Positions 24,803 to 34,617 of a DNA stretch of 42,086 bases are shown one piece after another. Every line of letters begins with the position of its first letter. Positions within the stretch are counted from its first letter, which is position 1. Under the pieces are notes generated by a model. The model worked only from the letters and a program-made list of their open reading frames with translations. It did not search any database and was not told the DNA's origin. Origin of the DNA: Chloroflexota bacterium (GTDB lineage: Bacteria; Chloroflexota; Anaerolineae; Promineifilales; Promineifilaceae). The stretch is taken from positions 1 to 42,086 of the forward strand of contig JAJRYT010000041.1 in the NCBI GenBank assembly GCA_024275635.1, read 5' to 3'. A program made the translations under genes and the position numbers.

Positions 24803-24878
24803 ATAATCACCTTTAATTCATTACAAACTACCTTTAAGCTGTCTACAAACTACCTATAAAATTCATCAATCACCTTCC
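24803..24878 (-). promoter_or_regulatory. Four direct repeats with about 21-bp period
   Basis: On the minus strand four copies of TTAWAGGTRRTT-like boxes. On the plus strand their ACCT cores start at 24809, 24830, 24852 and 24872, spacings 21, 22 and 20 bp, so all lie on one DNA face. Copies 2 and 3 share TACAAACTACCT exactly (24822-24833, 24844-24855); copies 1 and 4 share AATCACCTT exactly (24805-24813, 24868-24876). The order is A-B-B-A. The array lies between the divergent peptide and HTH-NB-ARC genes. Confidence 0.7.
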
Positions 24879-24932
24879 TACCAAGAACATCAGGCAGCAT
24901 CATTTGACACAAGATTGCCATAATATGATGGT

Positions 24933-26378
24933 ATGGGCGCAAATTTAGAAATGACACAATTAGCCGTTATTACATCTGAAAACGTACTTGATGCCCTGCG
25001 TTTATGGCATGGCGGGGATATTCCCCAGTGGCCCTTATCACGAATGCGTTTGGGTCTGCAAATTGCCTCGCAAAAAGAAGCGTATAGCAGTCTGGCAGAA
25101 GCGGACGCCGCGGCGCAAAATCGGGCAATCCTAAGCCTGGGGCTGGCTGCGTTACGAAAAATAGCCCCTGGAGCGGAAGAACTCCTGCGCGCGCGATTTG
25201 AACACCAGCGTGATGTGATGGCAGTTGCCAATAGTCTGAACATTTCTGAAGCGAGTGTGTATTATCGTCAGAGACAAGCCGCTAACCAACTGACCGAAAT
25301 TTTGCTTCAATTGGAGGAGCAGGCTGGCGCCGAATGGCACAACCGCATGAGCGCCCGGCTGGAATTGCAATCTTATGCCCATCTGGTTGGCGTGGAAAAA
25401 CAACGAGCCATATTAACTGAAGCGCTTATAAATGAAGATGATCACTTTATTGTGGCGCTGGATGGACTGGGCGGTATTGGCAAAACAGCCCTGTCTGACC
25501 AAGCGGCGCGCGATCTAATTAAAACAACCCGCTTCGAGGAAATCGCCTGGATTACGGCCAAACACACCCATCTTTCAACATTGGGCCGATTGCAGATTGA
25601 AAGTGGTCGTCCGGCACTAACATTCCCCATGTTAATTGATAAATTAGCGGTACAGTTTGAACTGCCGGATCATGAAAGCAGTTCTCAATTACAGCGGCAA
25701 CGCTTAGTCAAACAGTTTTTGCATGAACGAGCTTGTTTAATCATTGTTGACAATCTGGAAACCGTAGCCGATTATCGCAGTTTGTTACCGGAATTACGTA
25801 AATGGCAGCGTCCCAGTAAATTCTTGCTGACATCCCGGCTTCGGCTGTTAGATGAACCGGATGTTTATTCTGTTTCATTAAAAGAGTTGACGGCCGAATC
25901 CGCCTTTGAGTTGATCCGACTTGAGGCCAGCCGGGCCGGGTTTGATGCGCTGGCACAAGCAAGTGACGCCGATCTACAGCAAATTTATGACGCCGTGGGT
26001 GGCAACCCGTTGGCTTTGAAACTGATCACAGGCCAACTGCGTTTCCATTCGCTGTCACATGTCCTGGAACGGTTCGCGCCAGCCGAAACCCAGGTGACGG
26101 AAGCAGGCTTGTTCGATTATATTTACCGCGAAATATGGGAATCTTTGGAAGATGAAAGCAAAACCATTCTTCTGGCGCTCACTCAAGCTGGCGAAACCGG
26201 TTTCAGCCTGGAACACCTGGTAGAAATATCATCATTGCCAGTAACAACGATAGACCGCAGCCTGGAAAACCTCATCTTGCTATCCATGGTAGATTTGACG
26301 GGCAGCCTTTTGAATCGGCGCTACCGCTTACACCGTTTAACAGAAGTCTTCCTACTTAAAATGTTTGCCGAAGAATGA
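24933..26378 (+). CDS. HTH-NB-ARC (STAND-class) ATPase regulator
   Basis: A 481-residue protein. The N-terminal part (about 1-130) is helical and ends in a sigma-region-4-like helix-turn-helix (DVMAVANSLNISEASVYYRQRQAANQL, about 94-120). The NB-ARC ATPase (about 150-400) has Walker A DGLGGIGKTAL (177-187), Walker B ACLIIVDNLE, sensor SKFLLTSRLRLL and the GxP motif GGNPLALKLITG. A winged-helix-like end follows. STAND proteins are signal-dependent oligomerising switches. The usual C-terminal sensor repeats are absent and instead lie on the next gene, which overlaps by 4 bp. ATG 24933 has no ribosome-binding site; ATG 24951 is an alternative. It could bind the repeat array upstream. Confidence 0.8.
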   Translation: MGANLEMTQLAVITSENVLDALRLWHGGDIPQWPLSRMRLGLQIASQKEAYSSLAEADAAAQNRAILSLGLAALRKIAPGAEELLRARFEHQRDVMAVANSLNISEASVYYRQRQAANQLTEILLQLEEQAGAEWHNRMSARLELQSYAHLVGVEKQRAILTEALINEDDHFIVALDGLGGIGKTALSDQAARDLIKTTRFEEIAWITAKHTHLSTLGRLQIESGRPALTFPMLIDKLAVQFELPDHESSSQLQRQRLVKQFLHERACLIIVDNLETVADYRSLLPELRKWQRPSKFLLTSRLRLLDEPDVYSVSLKELTAESAFELIRLEASRAGFDALAQASDADLQQIYDAVGGNPLALKLITGQLRFHSLSHVLERFAPAETQVTEAGLFDYIYREIWESLEDESKTILLALTQAGETGFSLEHLVEISSLPVTTIDRSLENLILLSMVDLTGSLLNRRYRLHRLTEVFLLKMFAEE

Positions 26379-27580
26379 CTCAAACCATTTCAAATCAAAC
26401 GCATTGGCAAAAGGTTTTACGCCAGCAAAAATTGGCTAATGCCCAGCGCTGGTTGACCTTAATCGAAACACACGATGATCCGACTTCGCTTGTGGCTAAT
26501 GATTATGATAATTTTCTTCGCGCGTTAGAAACCACATTACAAAGCCCAGGAACGTTCGATCTCGCTTACCGACTTATTCAGTCAATCTATATTGTTGCCC
26601 TCGATTATGCTGATTGGGATCGTTGGCTCATTTATTTGGAGAACGCTTTGGGGACCAGTCAAACGCTTAACAAACACAGTGAACAAGCGACTTTACTGGT
26701 TCAGATAGGCGATATTCTCTATCGTACAGCTAACTTAAAACGAGCAAAGGAATCATATGAAACAGCGGCAAAGCAACATAAACTTTTGAAGAATCAAGCA
26801 GGCTATGCCAGCACGCTGTCAAAGCTCGCTGTTCTATATGACCTTCAAGGCGATATGTATAAAGGTGTTGCGCTGAGTAAACAAGCGCTCATTATTGCCG
26901 AGTCGCTTGACAATAAGAAAGTGGCCGCACAAATTAACCTGAATCTTTCAAGTATTTACTACCGGGCGCGTGATTGGGAAGCCTCTCTGTTCACAGCTCA
27001 AAAAGCATATCGTTTCTATAAGGAACAAGGCCCCCCTACGTTTGCCACAAAAGCATTGATGAATATTGTGGCTATTTGGGCCGAATTAGGCCGGTGGGAA
27101 AAGGTTGATCAAGCAGCTAACAATCTCATGAACACGTTAACTGTGTCTGGTGATATTCGTACTTTAAGCCAATTAAAAAACAATCTAGGCTTTTCTGCTT
27201 TTAACCAAGCAAATTATGAAGTAGCGGAAACTGCCTGGCAAGAAGCCCTTCGATTACATTCTCAAATTCAGGAGCCAAAAGAGCTGGCTAGTTTATACAA
27301 CAATCTTGGTATGGTTTATACGGAAATGAAAGAATGGGATACGGCCGAAGATATGCTTTACAAGGCTATTACGGCTCACGAGCAATTGGGGGATATTTAT
27401 AATTGGGCCAATTCGCTCGATAATTTGGCCGATTTATATGAGGCGCAGGGAAAAACGGCCGTTTGCCAACAAGCGCTAGAAAAAGCCCATGCAGGATTAC
27501 AACCCATCGCCAATTCCCCTCATACCCAAGAGCTTCTAAACACCATCACGCAACGTCTGAATTCCCTTGCCGCATCCTAG
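26375..27580 (+). CDS. TPR-repeat protein, partner of the NB-ARC ATPase
   Basis: A 401-residue all-helical protein. After an N-terminal helical domain (about 1-95), tetratricopeptide repeats run from about 105 to 380, for example ATLLVQIGDILYRTANLKRAKESYETAAK, AQINLNLSSIYYRARDWEASLFTAQKAY and ASLYNNLGMVYTEMKEWDTAEDMLYKAI. The start codon overlaps the ATPase stop (ATGA), implying tightly coupled synthesis. In canonical STAND regulators such as MalT these superhelical repeats form the sensor on the same chain; here they are a separate subunit, perhaps binding a ligand or peptide. No DNA-binding domain of its own is seen. Confidence 0.85.
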   Translation: MTQTISNQTHWQKVLRQQKLANAQRWLTLIETHDDPTSLVANDYDNFLRALETTLQSPGTFDLAYRLIQSIYIVALDYADWDRWLIYLENALGTSQTLNKHSEQATLLVQIGDILYRTANLKRAKESYETAAKQHKLLKNQAGYASTLSKLAVLYDLQGDMYKGVALSKQALIIAESLDNKKVAAQINLNLSSIYYRARDWEASLFTAQKAYRFYKEQGPPTFATKALMNIVAIWAELGRWEKVDQAANNLMNTLTVSGDIRTLSQLKNNLGFSAFNQANYEVAETAWQEALRLHSQIQEPKELASLYNNLGMVYTEMKEWDTAEDMLYKAITAHEQLGDIYNWANSLDNLADLYEAQGKTAVCQQALEKAHAGLQPIANSPHTQELLNTITQRLNSLAAS

Positions 27581-27802
27581 TGTCGCCAGAAACATCAGGC
27601 CATTTTATACCCCTATTCCAGTCAGTCACAGTATCTTTATAGCTCGTTTATAGGTATTTAAAGTTATAAAAAAAATCCTTGTGCTATCCTAGCTATTGAA
27701 TGAATAAACTTATATGTATTGGTAACATATGCTGGGAGTTGTCTGCTCGAACAGTTCATCATCTTTGCCTTTCGTCTTTACTTGTTTTTGAGGAAGTTTC
27801 GG
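27581..27802 (+). promoter_or_regulatory. Leader of the kinase-receiver pair
   Basis: An AT-rich 222-bp gap. TTTATAGGTA (27647-27656) matches ten bases of repeat 3 of the array at 24803-24878 in the direction of transcription, and a partial copy TTTATAGCT lies at 27636-27644. An ATG at 27700 opens a 37-codon frame ending at 27813, overlapping the kinase start, but its composition is not convincing as a gene. Confidence 0.35.
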
Positions 27803-28594
27803 ATGTTTTCTGACTCAATGAAACTCAATGCCCCGGACGCCCCTCCCCCGCAACATATGGAACATTGGCAGTTAATAGCTGGCGGTGTAGCCCATGATTT
27901 CAATAATTTACTGACCAGTATTCTGAGTCAATCCACCCTAGCGTTACGCCAGTTATCGGAAGATGCTGCGGCCCGCCGTCATATTGAAAAAGTCATTAAG
28001 GCCGTTGAATATGCGACGACCTTATCGGATCAACTCCTCTCCTACAGCAATGGAACTCAAGACCAGATAAAACTTATTAATTTCAATCGGTTAATTCGAG
28101 ATAACTTAAGCTTGCTTGATGCGATCTTTTTAGATGGCATTTTGTTACAATTAGAGTTGGCTCCAGGGCTGCCGCCGGTTCAAGCAAAGCCCGGGCAATT
28201 ACAACAAGTCGTCATGAATCTCCTTATTAATGCGGCCGAAGCGATTCGCCCTGGCAAGGGCACAATTATTATCCGCACCGGCACACAAACTTTTGTTGAA
28301 AATAAGGAGACCTATCAGAAACATTACGGCCGTTTCCTCTCAGGCAATACTGTTTTTCTACAAATTCAGGATGACGGCGCAGGTATGAATACCGTCACAT
28401 TAAACCAGATTTTCGACCCCTATTTCACAACCAAACCAACCGGGCGTGGTTTGGGTCTATCCGCTATCCGGGGAATTATTCACGCTCACCACGGCTGCAT
28501 TACGGTCAACAGCCAGGAAGGACAAGGAACAACCTTTTCCGTTTATCTCCCCTGTGGCCTTAGGCCACAATCCTCGCCATATCCTCTCCAGTAA
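27803..28594 (+). CDS. Soluble sensor histidine kinase without sensor domain
   Basis: A 263-residue kinase core. The dimerisation and phosphoacceptor helix has AGGVAHDFNNLLTSIL (His31). The ATPase has N box QQVVMNLLINAAEAI, G1 DDGAGM, F box FDPYFTTK and G2 GRGLGLSAIRGI, ending TFSVYLP. The HDFNN form is typical of NtrB/hybrid-like kinases. Start ATG 27803 has GAGGAAG six bases upstream; the frame open further 5' encodes an implausible hydrophobic extension. There is no transmembrane or PAS sensor, so input must come from a partner. Its stop overlaps the next start as TAATG. Confidence 0.88.
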   Translation: MFSDSMKLNAPDAPPPQHMEHWQLIAGGVAHDFNNLLTSILSQSTLALRQLSEDAAARRHIEKVIKAVEYATTLSDQLLSYSNGTQDQIKLINFNRLIRDNLSLLDAIFLDGILLQLELAPGLPPVQAKPGQLQQVVMNLLINAAEAIRPGKGTIIIRTGTQTFVENKETYQKHYGRFLSGNTVFLQIQDDGAGMNTVTLNQIFDPYFTTKPTGRGLGLSAIRGIIHAHHGCITVNSQEGQGTTFSVYLPCGLRPQSSPYPLQ

Positions 28595-28971
28595 TGCTTA
28601 TGGCAGTCAAAGGCTCTATTCTTATCGTTGAGAATGAACCCTTCATGCGTGAAGCGGTAGAAGATATCCTGGACACTGTGGGACTTAAAGTAATCAGCAC
28701 AGGGGATGGGCATGAAGGCATCGCCGCTTATCTCTCCCATCAGGATGAAATAGATTTGGTGATTTTAGATATGAAGCTGCCAGGCATGGACGGATCAGAA
28801 ACTTTACGCATGTTGCGCAGCATCAATCCTTACGTCAAAGTGCTGATCGCTTCCGGGTATGAAGAACAGGATGTGCGGCGGCAGCTAAAAGATCAGCAAG
28901 CGGTATCTATTCTCAAGAAACCTTATGATGCAGATACTTTGCTCTCTATGGTTAATAATATTTTGGCCTAA
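28594..28971 (+). CDS. Stand-alone response regulator receiver
   Basis: A 125-residue single receiver domain. Phosphoacceptor Asp59 is in LVILDMKLPGMDG, the switch residue Ser87 in LIASGY and Lys109 in LKKPYD. The N-terminal acidic pair is Glu13-Asn14 (ILIVENE) instead of Asp-Asp, which may weaken Mg binding. There is no output domain, so it must act by protein contact like CheY or as a phosphate sink. It is translationally coupled to the kinase and its 3' end overlaps tlyA on the opposite strand by 4 bp. Confidence 0.9.
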   Translation: MLMAVKGSILIVENEPFMREAVEDILDTVGLKVISTGDGHEGIAAYLSHQDEIDLVILDMKLPGMDGSETLRMLRSINPYVKVLIASGYEEQDVRRQLKDQQAVSILKKPYDADTLLSMVNNILA

Positions 28972-29759
28972 TCATTAGCCTCCCCCAACACCCGCATAAT
29001 TGCTTCCCCTGCCTCTACGACCATTTCTCCCCCTGGCCGCAACCACACCAGAAACTCTACATTGCCGTCTGCCCCTTCAATAGATGAACGTGTTAGCCCA
29101 GCCAGGGTCATCTCATGTGTCTCGGCCCAGTTTAGCAAATCAGTTAATACCTGGCGATGAACGGCCGTATTCCTCACAATCCCCCCTTTGCCCACCTGCT
29201 TGCGTCCAGCTTCAAACTGCGGCTTGATTAACGCCACAATATCGGCCTGGGGAGCCAGCCATTTTTGTACAGCCGGTAAAATAAGTTTGAGGGAAATGAA
29301 AGAAACATCAATACAAACAAAACTGACCAACTCAGCCAATGCCTCCAAATAACGGGCATTGGTGCGCTCTATAACAACAACGCGCCCATCCTGACGCAAT
29401 TTCCAATCGAGCTGACCATAGCCCACATCAATCGCATACACCCGCGCCGCCCCATTTTGCAGTAACACATCTGTAAAGCCACCTGTACAAGCGCCCACAT
29501 CGGCACAAATACGGCCGTTCACATCCACCTCAAATTCTGCCAACGCCCCAGCCAGTTTGAACCCGCCTCGCCCTACATACGGCATAGGCATTTTTAGGGT
29601 GATAGTCGCGTTAGTGACAACGGCCGTTCCCGGCTTATCCACCTGAACGCCATCCACCAGCGCCTCGCCAGCCAAAATCACCCCCTGCGCCTTCGAGCGC
29701 GTGGTCACCAGTCCCCGCTGTACCAGCAGCTTATCCAACCGTTCCTTCTTCTTAGCCAT
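28968..29759 (-). CDS. tlyA: TlyA family rRNA methyltransferase
   Basis: A 263-residue protein with an N-terminal S4 RNA-binding domain (RLDKLLVQRGLVTTRSKAQGVILAGEALVDG, about 7-37) and an FtsJ-like methyltransferase domain with ADVGACTGGFTDVLL (SAM loop, about 87-101), VYAIDVGYGQLDWKL and DVSFISLKLILP. TlyA methylates ribosomal RNA 2'-hydroxyls (16S C1409 and 23S C1920 in mycobacteria), affecting capreomycin sensitivity; it was once called hemolysin. Length is normal. It is convergent with the receiver gene and overlaps its end by 4 bp. Confidence 0.93.
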   Translation of the reverse strand: MAKKKERLDKLLVQRGLVTTRSKAQGVILAGEALVDGVQVDKPGTAVVTNATITLKMPMPYVGRGGFKLAGALAEFEVDVNGRICADVGACTGGFTDVLLQNGAARVYAIDVGYGQLDWKLRQDGRVVVIERTNARYLEALAELVSFVCIDVSFISLKLILPAVQKWLAPQADIVALIKPQFEAGRKQVGKGGIVRNTAVHRQVLTDLLNWAETHEMTLAGLTRSSIEGADGNVEFLVWLRPGGEMVVEAGEAIMRVLGEAND

Positions 29760-29775
29760 AATAAAAAAGGGATGA

Positions 29776-29808
29776 GGGATGAGGACTGAGTAATTCAGTC
29801 CTCATCCC
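29776..29808 (-). terminator. Hairpin terminator of the SDR gene
   Basis: A perfect 14-bp stem GGGATGAGGACTGA (29776-29789) / TCAGTCCTCATCCC (29795-29808) around GTAAT. On the minus strand it covers the stop codon of the SDR gene and is followed seven bases later by TTTTTT. The arm continues as tandem GGGATGA words (29769-29782), so it is also a short-word repeat. Confidence 0.65.
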
Positions 29809-30754
29809 TACCAATCCTTTCCACCCAATCCGCTAGTGCATCCATCAACGATTGTCGCAAATGCACCTGTGGCTGCCACCCCGTGTGCGCCTTGATTTTA
29901 GCAAAACTACCATACAAACAGGGCGTATCCGACGGCCTCATGCGCGCTGGATCATACGCAATTTCCACCGCTGCGCCAGCCGCTTCCACCAGCGTATTCA
30001 GCAAATAATGGATGGCAACCGGCTGGCCGGAACAAATGAGATACGCCTCGCCGGGATGCCCTTCAGCCGCTAAAGCCTGATACGCCCGCGCCACATCGCG
30101 CACATCGGTGAAATCCCGCTGCGCGTCCAGGTTGCCGACGTGCATGGTGGGCGATTTTTGCCCCAGTTTAATGGCCGCCAACTGGCTGGCAAAATCAGGC
30201 ACAACGAAGCCTAATGCCTGACGGGGGCCGATATGATTAAACGGCCGTGCCTCCACAACCGGCAATTGGTAACGCTGCCAATAAACCGCCGCCAGTTGGC
30301 TGGCCGCCCATTTGCTGATGCCATAAGGATGGCGCGGATGGGGAACACTGGCCTCGGTCAAGGGTAAATCGGCTTTACCGATTTGACCGTAAATCTCAGC
30401 GCTGGTAACAACAACAACACGGGGACGACCATATGCCACCGCCGCTTGCAGCAAATTAGCCGTCCCGCCGGCATTTACCGCCAATGTGAGCGCCGGGTCT
30501 TGCCAGGAACGGCCAGGAGAAGCCTGTCCGGCCAGATGGTAAATGATATCCGGTTTAGCCTGGGAAACGGCCGTTCTCAGCGACTCCGCATCCAACAAAT
30601 CCCCAAGAACCGCCTTCACTAACGGATGTTGGGTCAACTGCTGGTGACTCGTTGCCGGGTGTACCAATGCTGACACCCGATGACCATCAGCCACCAAACC
30701 ATCCACCAAATACGATCCGGCAAATCCAGTTGCCCCGGTAATAAAAACCCGCAT
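29795..30754 (-). CDS. Extended SDR, GDP-4-keto-6-deoxymannose reductase-like
   Basis: A 319-residue NAD(P)-dependent sugar-nucleotide enzyme. The nucleotide loop is FITGATGFAGSYLVDGL (about 4-20). The catalytic set is VTSAEIYG (Ser) and HPYGISKWAASQ (Tyr and Lys). Substrate-side blocks RPFNHIGPRQALGFVVPDFASQ, RDFTDVRDVARAYQAL and RPSDTPCLYGSFAKIKAHTGWQP match GDP-mannose dehydratase and RMD-type reductases; the size favours RMD. It would make GDP-rhamnose-type donors for surface glycans; the exact product is inference. Start ATG 30754 has GGAG upstream; the frame open to 30880 crosses a MITE-like repeat and is not coding. Confidence 0.85.
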   Translation of the reverse strand: MRVFITGATGFAGSYLVDGLVADGHRVSALVHPATSHQQLTQHPLVKAVLGDLLDAESLRTAVSQAKPDIIYHLAGQASPGRSWQDPALTLAVNAGGTANLLQAAVAYGRPRVVVVTSAEIYGQIGKADLPLTEASVPHPRHPYGISKWAASQLAAVYWQRYQLPVVEARPFNHIGPRQALGFVVPDFASQLAAIKLGQKSPTMHVGNLDAQRDFTDVRDVARAYQALAAEGHPGEAYLICSGQPVAIHYLLNTLVEAAGAAVEIAYDPARMRPSDTPCLYGSFAKIKAHTGWQPQVHLRQSLMDALADWVERIGRDED

Positions 30755-30771
30755 ATTCACTCCACAGGAGC

Positions 30772-30868
30772 GTTCGTTTATAACTTTGGCGTGAAAATTT
30801 GTAACCAGGTAATAGCGAATGACACTTACCCAATCACCAACAAACCACAAAGTTAATTCTGAACGAAC
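30772..30868. mobile_element. MITE-like element, copy A (97 bp)
   Basis: Ends are GTTCGTT-TA-TAACTTTG (30772-30788) and its inverse CAAAGTTAATTCTGAACGAAC (30848-30868), imperfect terminal inverted repeats. The interior GTAACCAGGTAAT...TTACCCAA is also partly self-complementary. Copy B with the same ends lies at 34386-34524. No ORF, so it would move only with help from a transposase elsewhere. Confidence 0.75.
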
Positions 30869-30906
30869 CCCAACAATCAAAAGTCGTAATTACTGCGCCT
30901 CTCTGG

Positions 30907-30969
30907 AGACCTGCAAGGTGTTAACACATTATCCGCCTGATTGACTACTGGTCGAAACCTCACAGGTCT
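30907..30969. repeat. Decayed REP-like hairpin
   Basis: AGACCTG (30907-30913) pairs with CAGGTCT (30963-30969); inner AAGGTGTT and GAAACCTC are partly complementary. The arms match the perfect hairpin at 15668-15700. Confidence 0.55.
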
Positions 30970-31061
30970 TAGTAGTTACCAAAAATCTTCAATCAACCGC
31001 TTCCATTATAACGAGTTTGCGAAATTGCCGGTAAGCAATTCACATCCAGAAATTTTTTACC

Positions 31062-31108
31062 GGAGTCAAGGCTTTAGCCAGTCATCTCCCGGCTAAAGCC
31101 TCGACTCC
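31062..31108. repeat. REP-like hairpin (GGCTTTAGCC family)
   Basis: GGAGTCAAGGCTTTAGCC (31062-31079) pairs with GGCTAAAGCCTCGACTCC (31091-31108) in 17 of 18 positions around an 11-nt loop. With the copy A element and the preceding hairpin it fills the 441-bp gap between the SDR and the next gene; no gene is seen there. Confidence 0.75.
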
Positions 31109-31183
31109 CAAAATAAACCCAACCGGTGGGAAAATCATCCCCCTCACCCCCCTCTCCACCCTCCCCCTCCGCCGCTTTTCAAG

Positions 31184-31189
31184 TATAAT
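31184..31189 (+). promoter_or_regulatory. -10 box of the 31196 gene (leaderless type)
   Basis: Perfect TATAAT ending 6 nt before the ATG at 31196, with no ribosome-binding site. No clear -35; the upstream DNA is a pyrimidine-rich run. Confidence 0.55.
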
Positions 31190-31195
31190 TCCCGC

Positions 31196-33553
<2,358 letters not shown>

Positions 33554-33560
33554 CGCGGAA

Positions 33561-34397
33561 ATGTGGTTACACAAAGATTCGCGGAGGATACACAGAAAAA
33601 CACAAAGATCGGGAAAGAGAGCCGGTTTTCTCGGTTTATATTTTGCTATGCTTTTACTCCTTCTCGCCAGATGCCGTGCTGAAAATCCAACCTGGGCGCG
33701 CATTGAACAAGCGGGCATCCTGCGCGTGGGGTTGGACCCGACCTATCCGCCGTTTGAAGTGGTAGATGATGGCGGTCTGCGCGGGCTGGATGTGGATTTG
33801 GCCCGCGCCATTGCCGCCGACCTGGGACTGGAAGCGGCATTTGTCTATTTTGGTTACGACGGGCTGTATGATGCGCTGGCGACGGAGCAGGTGGATGTGT
33901 TAATTTCAGCGCTGGTGATGGCGCCGGAGCGCACGCGGGATTTTGCCTACACGGAACCTTATTTTAATGCCGGTGAGATTTTGATTGTGCCCCAGGAGGA
34001 GATGGAGATTAGCGAGATGAGAGATTTGAACGGCCGTATCCTGGCTGTCGAGTTAGGGGCGCTGGGCCACGTGGAGGCCAACGCCTGGGCGCGCCGCCTG
34101 CCCAACTTGACCATTCAACCCCACAACAGCGCCGACGCAGCGGTAACGGCCGTGGCCCAATCACAGGCCGACGCCGCCCTCGTAGACGCCATAAGCGGCC
34201 GTCTCGCCCTCCGCCAACAGCCCAGCCTCAAATACATCTCACCCCCCGTCACCGTAGAACCTTTTGCCCTCGTCGTGCGTATAGACGACGAACTTTTATT
34301 GGAAAAACTCAACACCAGCCTGGAGAACATGACCGAATCCGGCCAGTTAAATCAAATTATCGCCCAATGGTTGAACTACGGGCACGTTCGTTTATAA
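33561..34397 (+). CDS. Family 3 extracellular solute-binding protein (ABC transporter)
   Basis: A 278-residue periplasmic-type binding protein. A basic n-region and hydrophobic stretch (GLYFAMLLLLLARC) form an export signal; the Cys suggests a lipoprotein but Arg before it is unusual. Then ILRVGLDPTYPPFEVVDDGGLRGLDVDLARAIAADLG (lobe 1), DVLISALVMAPERTRDFAYTEPYFNAGEILIVP and LAVELGALGH follow the SBP_bac_3 order for polar amino acids. No permease or ATPase genes are adjacent. Start is uncertain: ATG 33525 overlaps the previous gene; 33561 is chosen. The C-terminus (HVRL) is encoded by the end of MITE-like copy B. Confidence 0.8.
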   Translation: MWLHKDSRRIHRKTQRSGKRAGFLGLYFAMLLLLLARCRAENPTWARIEQAGILRVGLDPTYPPFEVVDDGGLRGLDVDLARAIAADLGLEAAFVYFGYDGLYDALATEQVDVLISALVMAPERTRDFAYTEPYFNAGEILIVPQEEMEISEMRDLNGRILAVELGALGHVEANAWARRLPNLTIQPHNSADAAVTAVAQSQADAALVDAISGRLALRQQPSLKYISPPVTVEPFALVVRIDDELLLEKLNTSLENMTESGQLNQIIAQWLNYGHVRL

Positions 34398-34524
34398 CTT
34401 TGGCGTTTGAAAAATTGTAACCAGGTAATTGGTAATTGGTAATTACCCAATTACCCAATTACCCAATTACCCAATTACCCAATTACCAGTTACCAGCAAA
34501 CTGCAAAGTTAATTTTGAACGAAC
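34386..34524. mobile_element. MITE-like element, copy B (139 bp)
   Basis: Same ends as copy A: GTTCGTTTATAACTTTGG at 34386 and CAAAGTTAATTTTGAACGAAC ending at 34524. The interior has GTAACCAGGTAATTGGTAATTGG followed by tandem CAATTACC words (34436-34486), which extend it relative to copy A. Its left end overlaps the stop codon of the solute-binding protein gene. Confidence 0.8.
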
Positions 34525-34574
34525 CCTAAGCATATGGCAACAGCGTACCACTCGCAAACTCAGCGCTCCCATCA

Positions 34575-34580
34575 TATAAT
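34575..34580 (+). promoter_or_regulatory. -10 box of the DUF2207 operon
   Basis: Perfect TATAAT, 37 nt before the ATG at 34618, with GAGGGAA as ribosome-binding site at about 34604-34610. Confidence 0.5.
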
Positions 34581-34617
34581 AGGAGCAACGTCGTTTGTTA
34601 CCTGAGGGAACACACCC

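Noticed and set aside
24904..24929. TTGACA and TATGAT as a standard promoter for the HTH-NB-ARC gene
   Set aside because: The spacer is only 14 bp; a -10 at CATAAT (24919-24924), 8 nt before the ATG, is more plausible.
30755..30880. 42-residue N-terminal extension of the SDR gene
   Set aside because: It runs through MITE-like copy A; the FITGATGF motif and GGAG site place the start at 30754.
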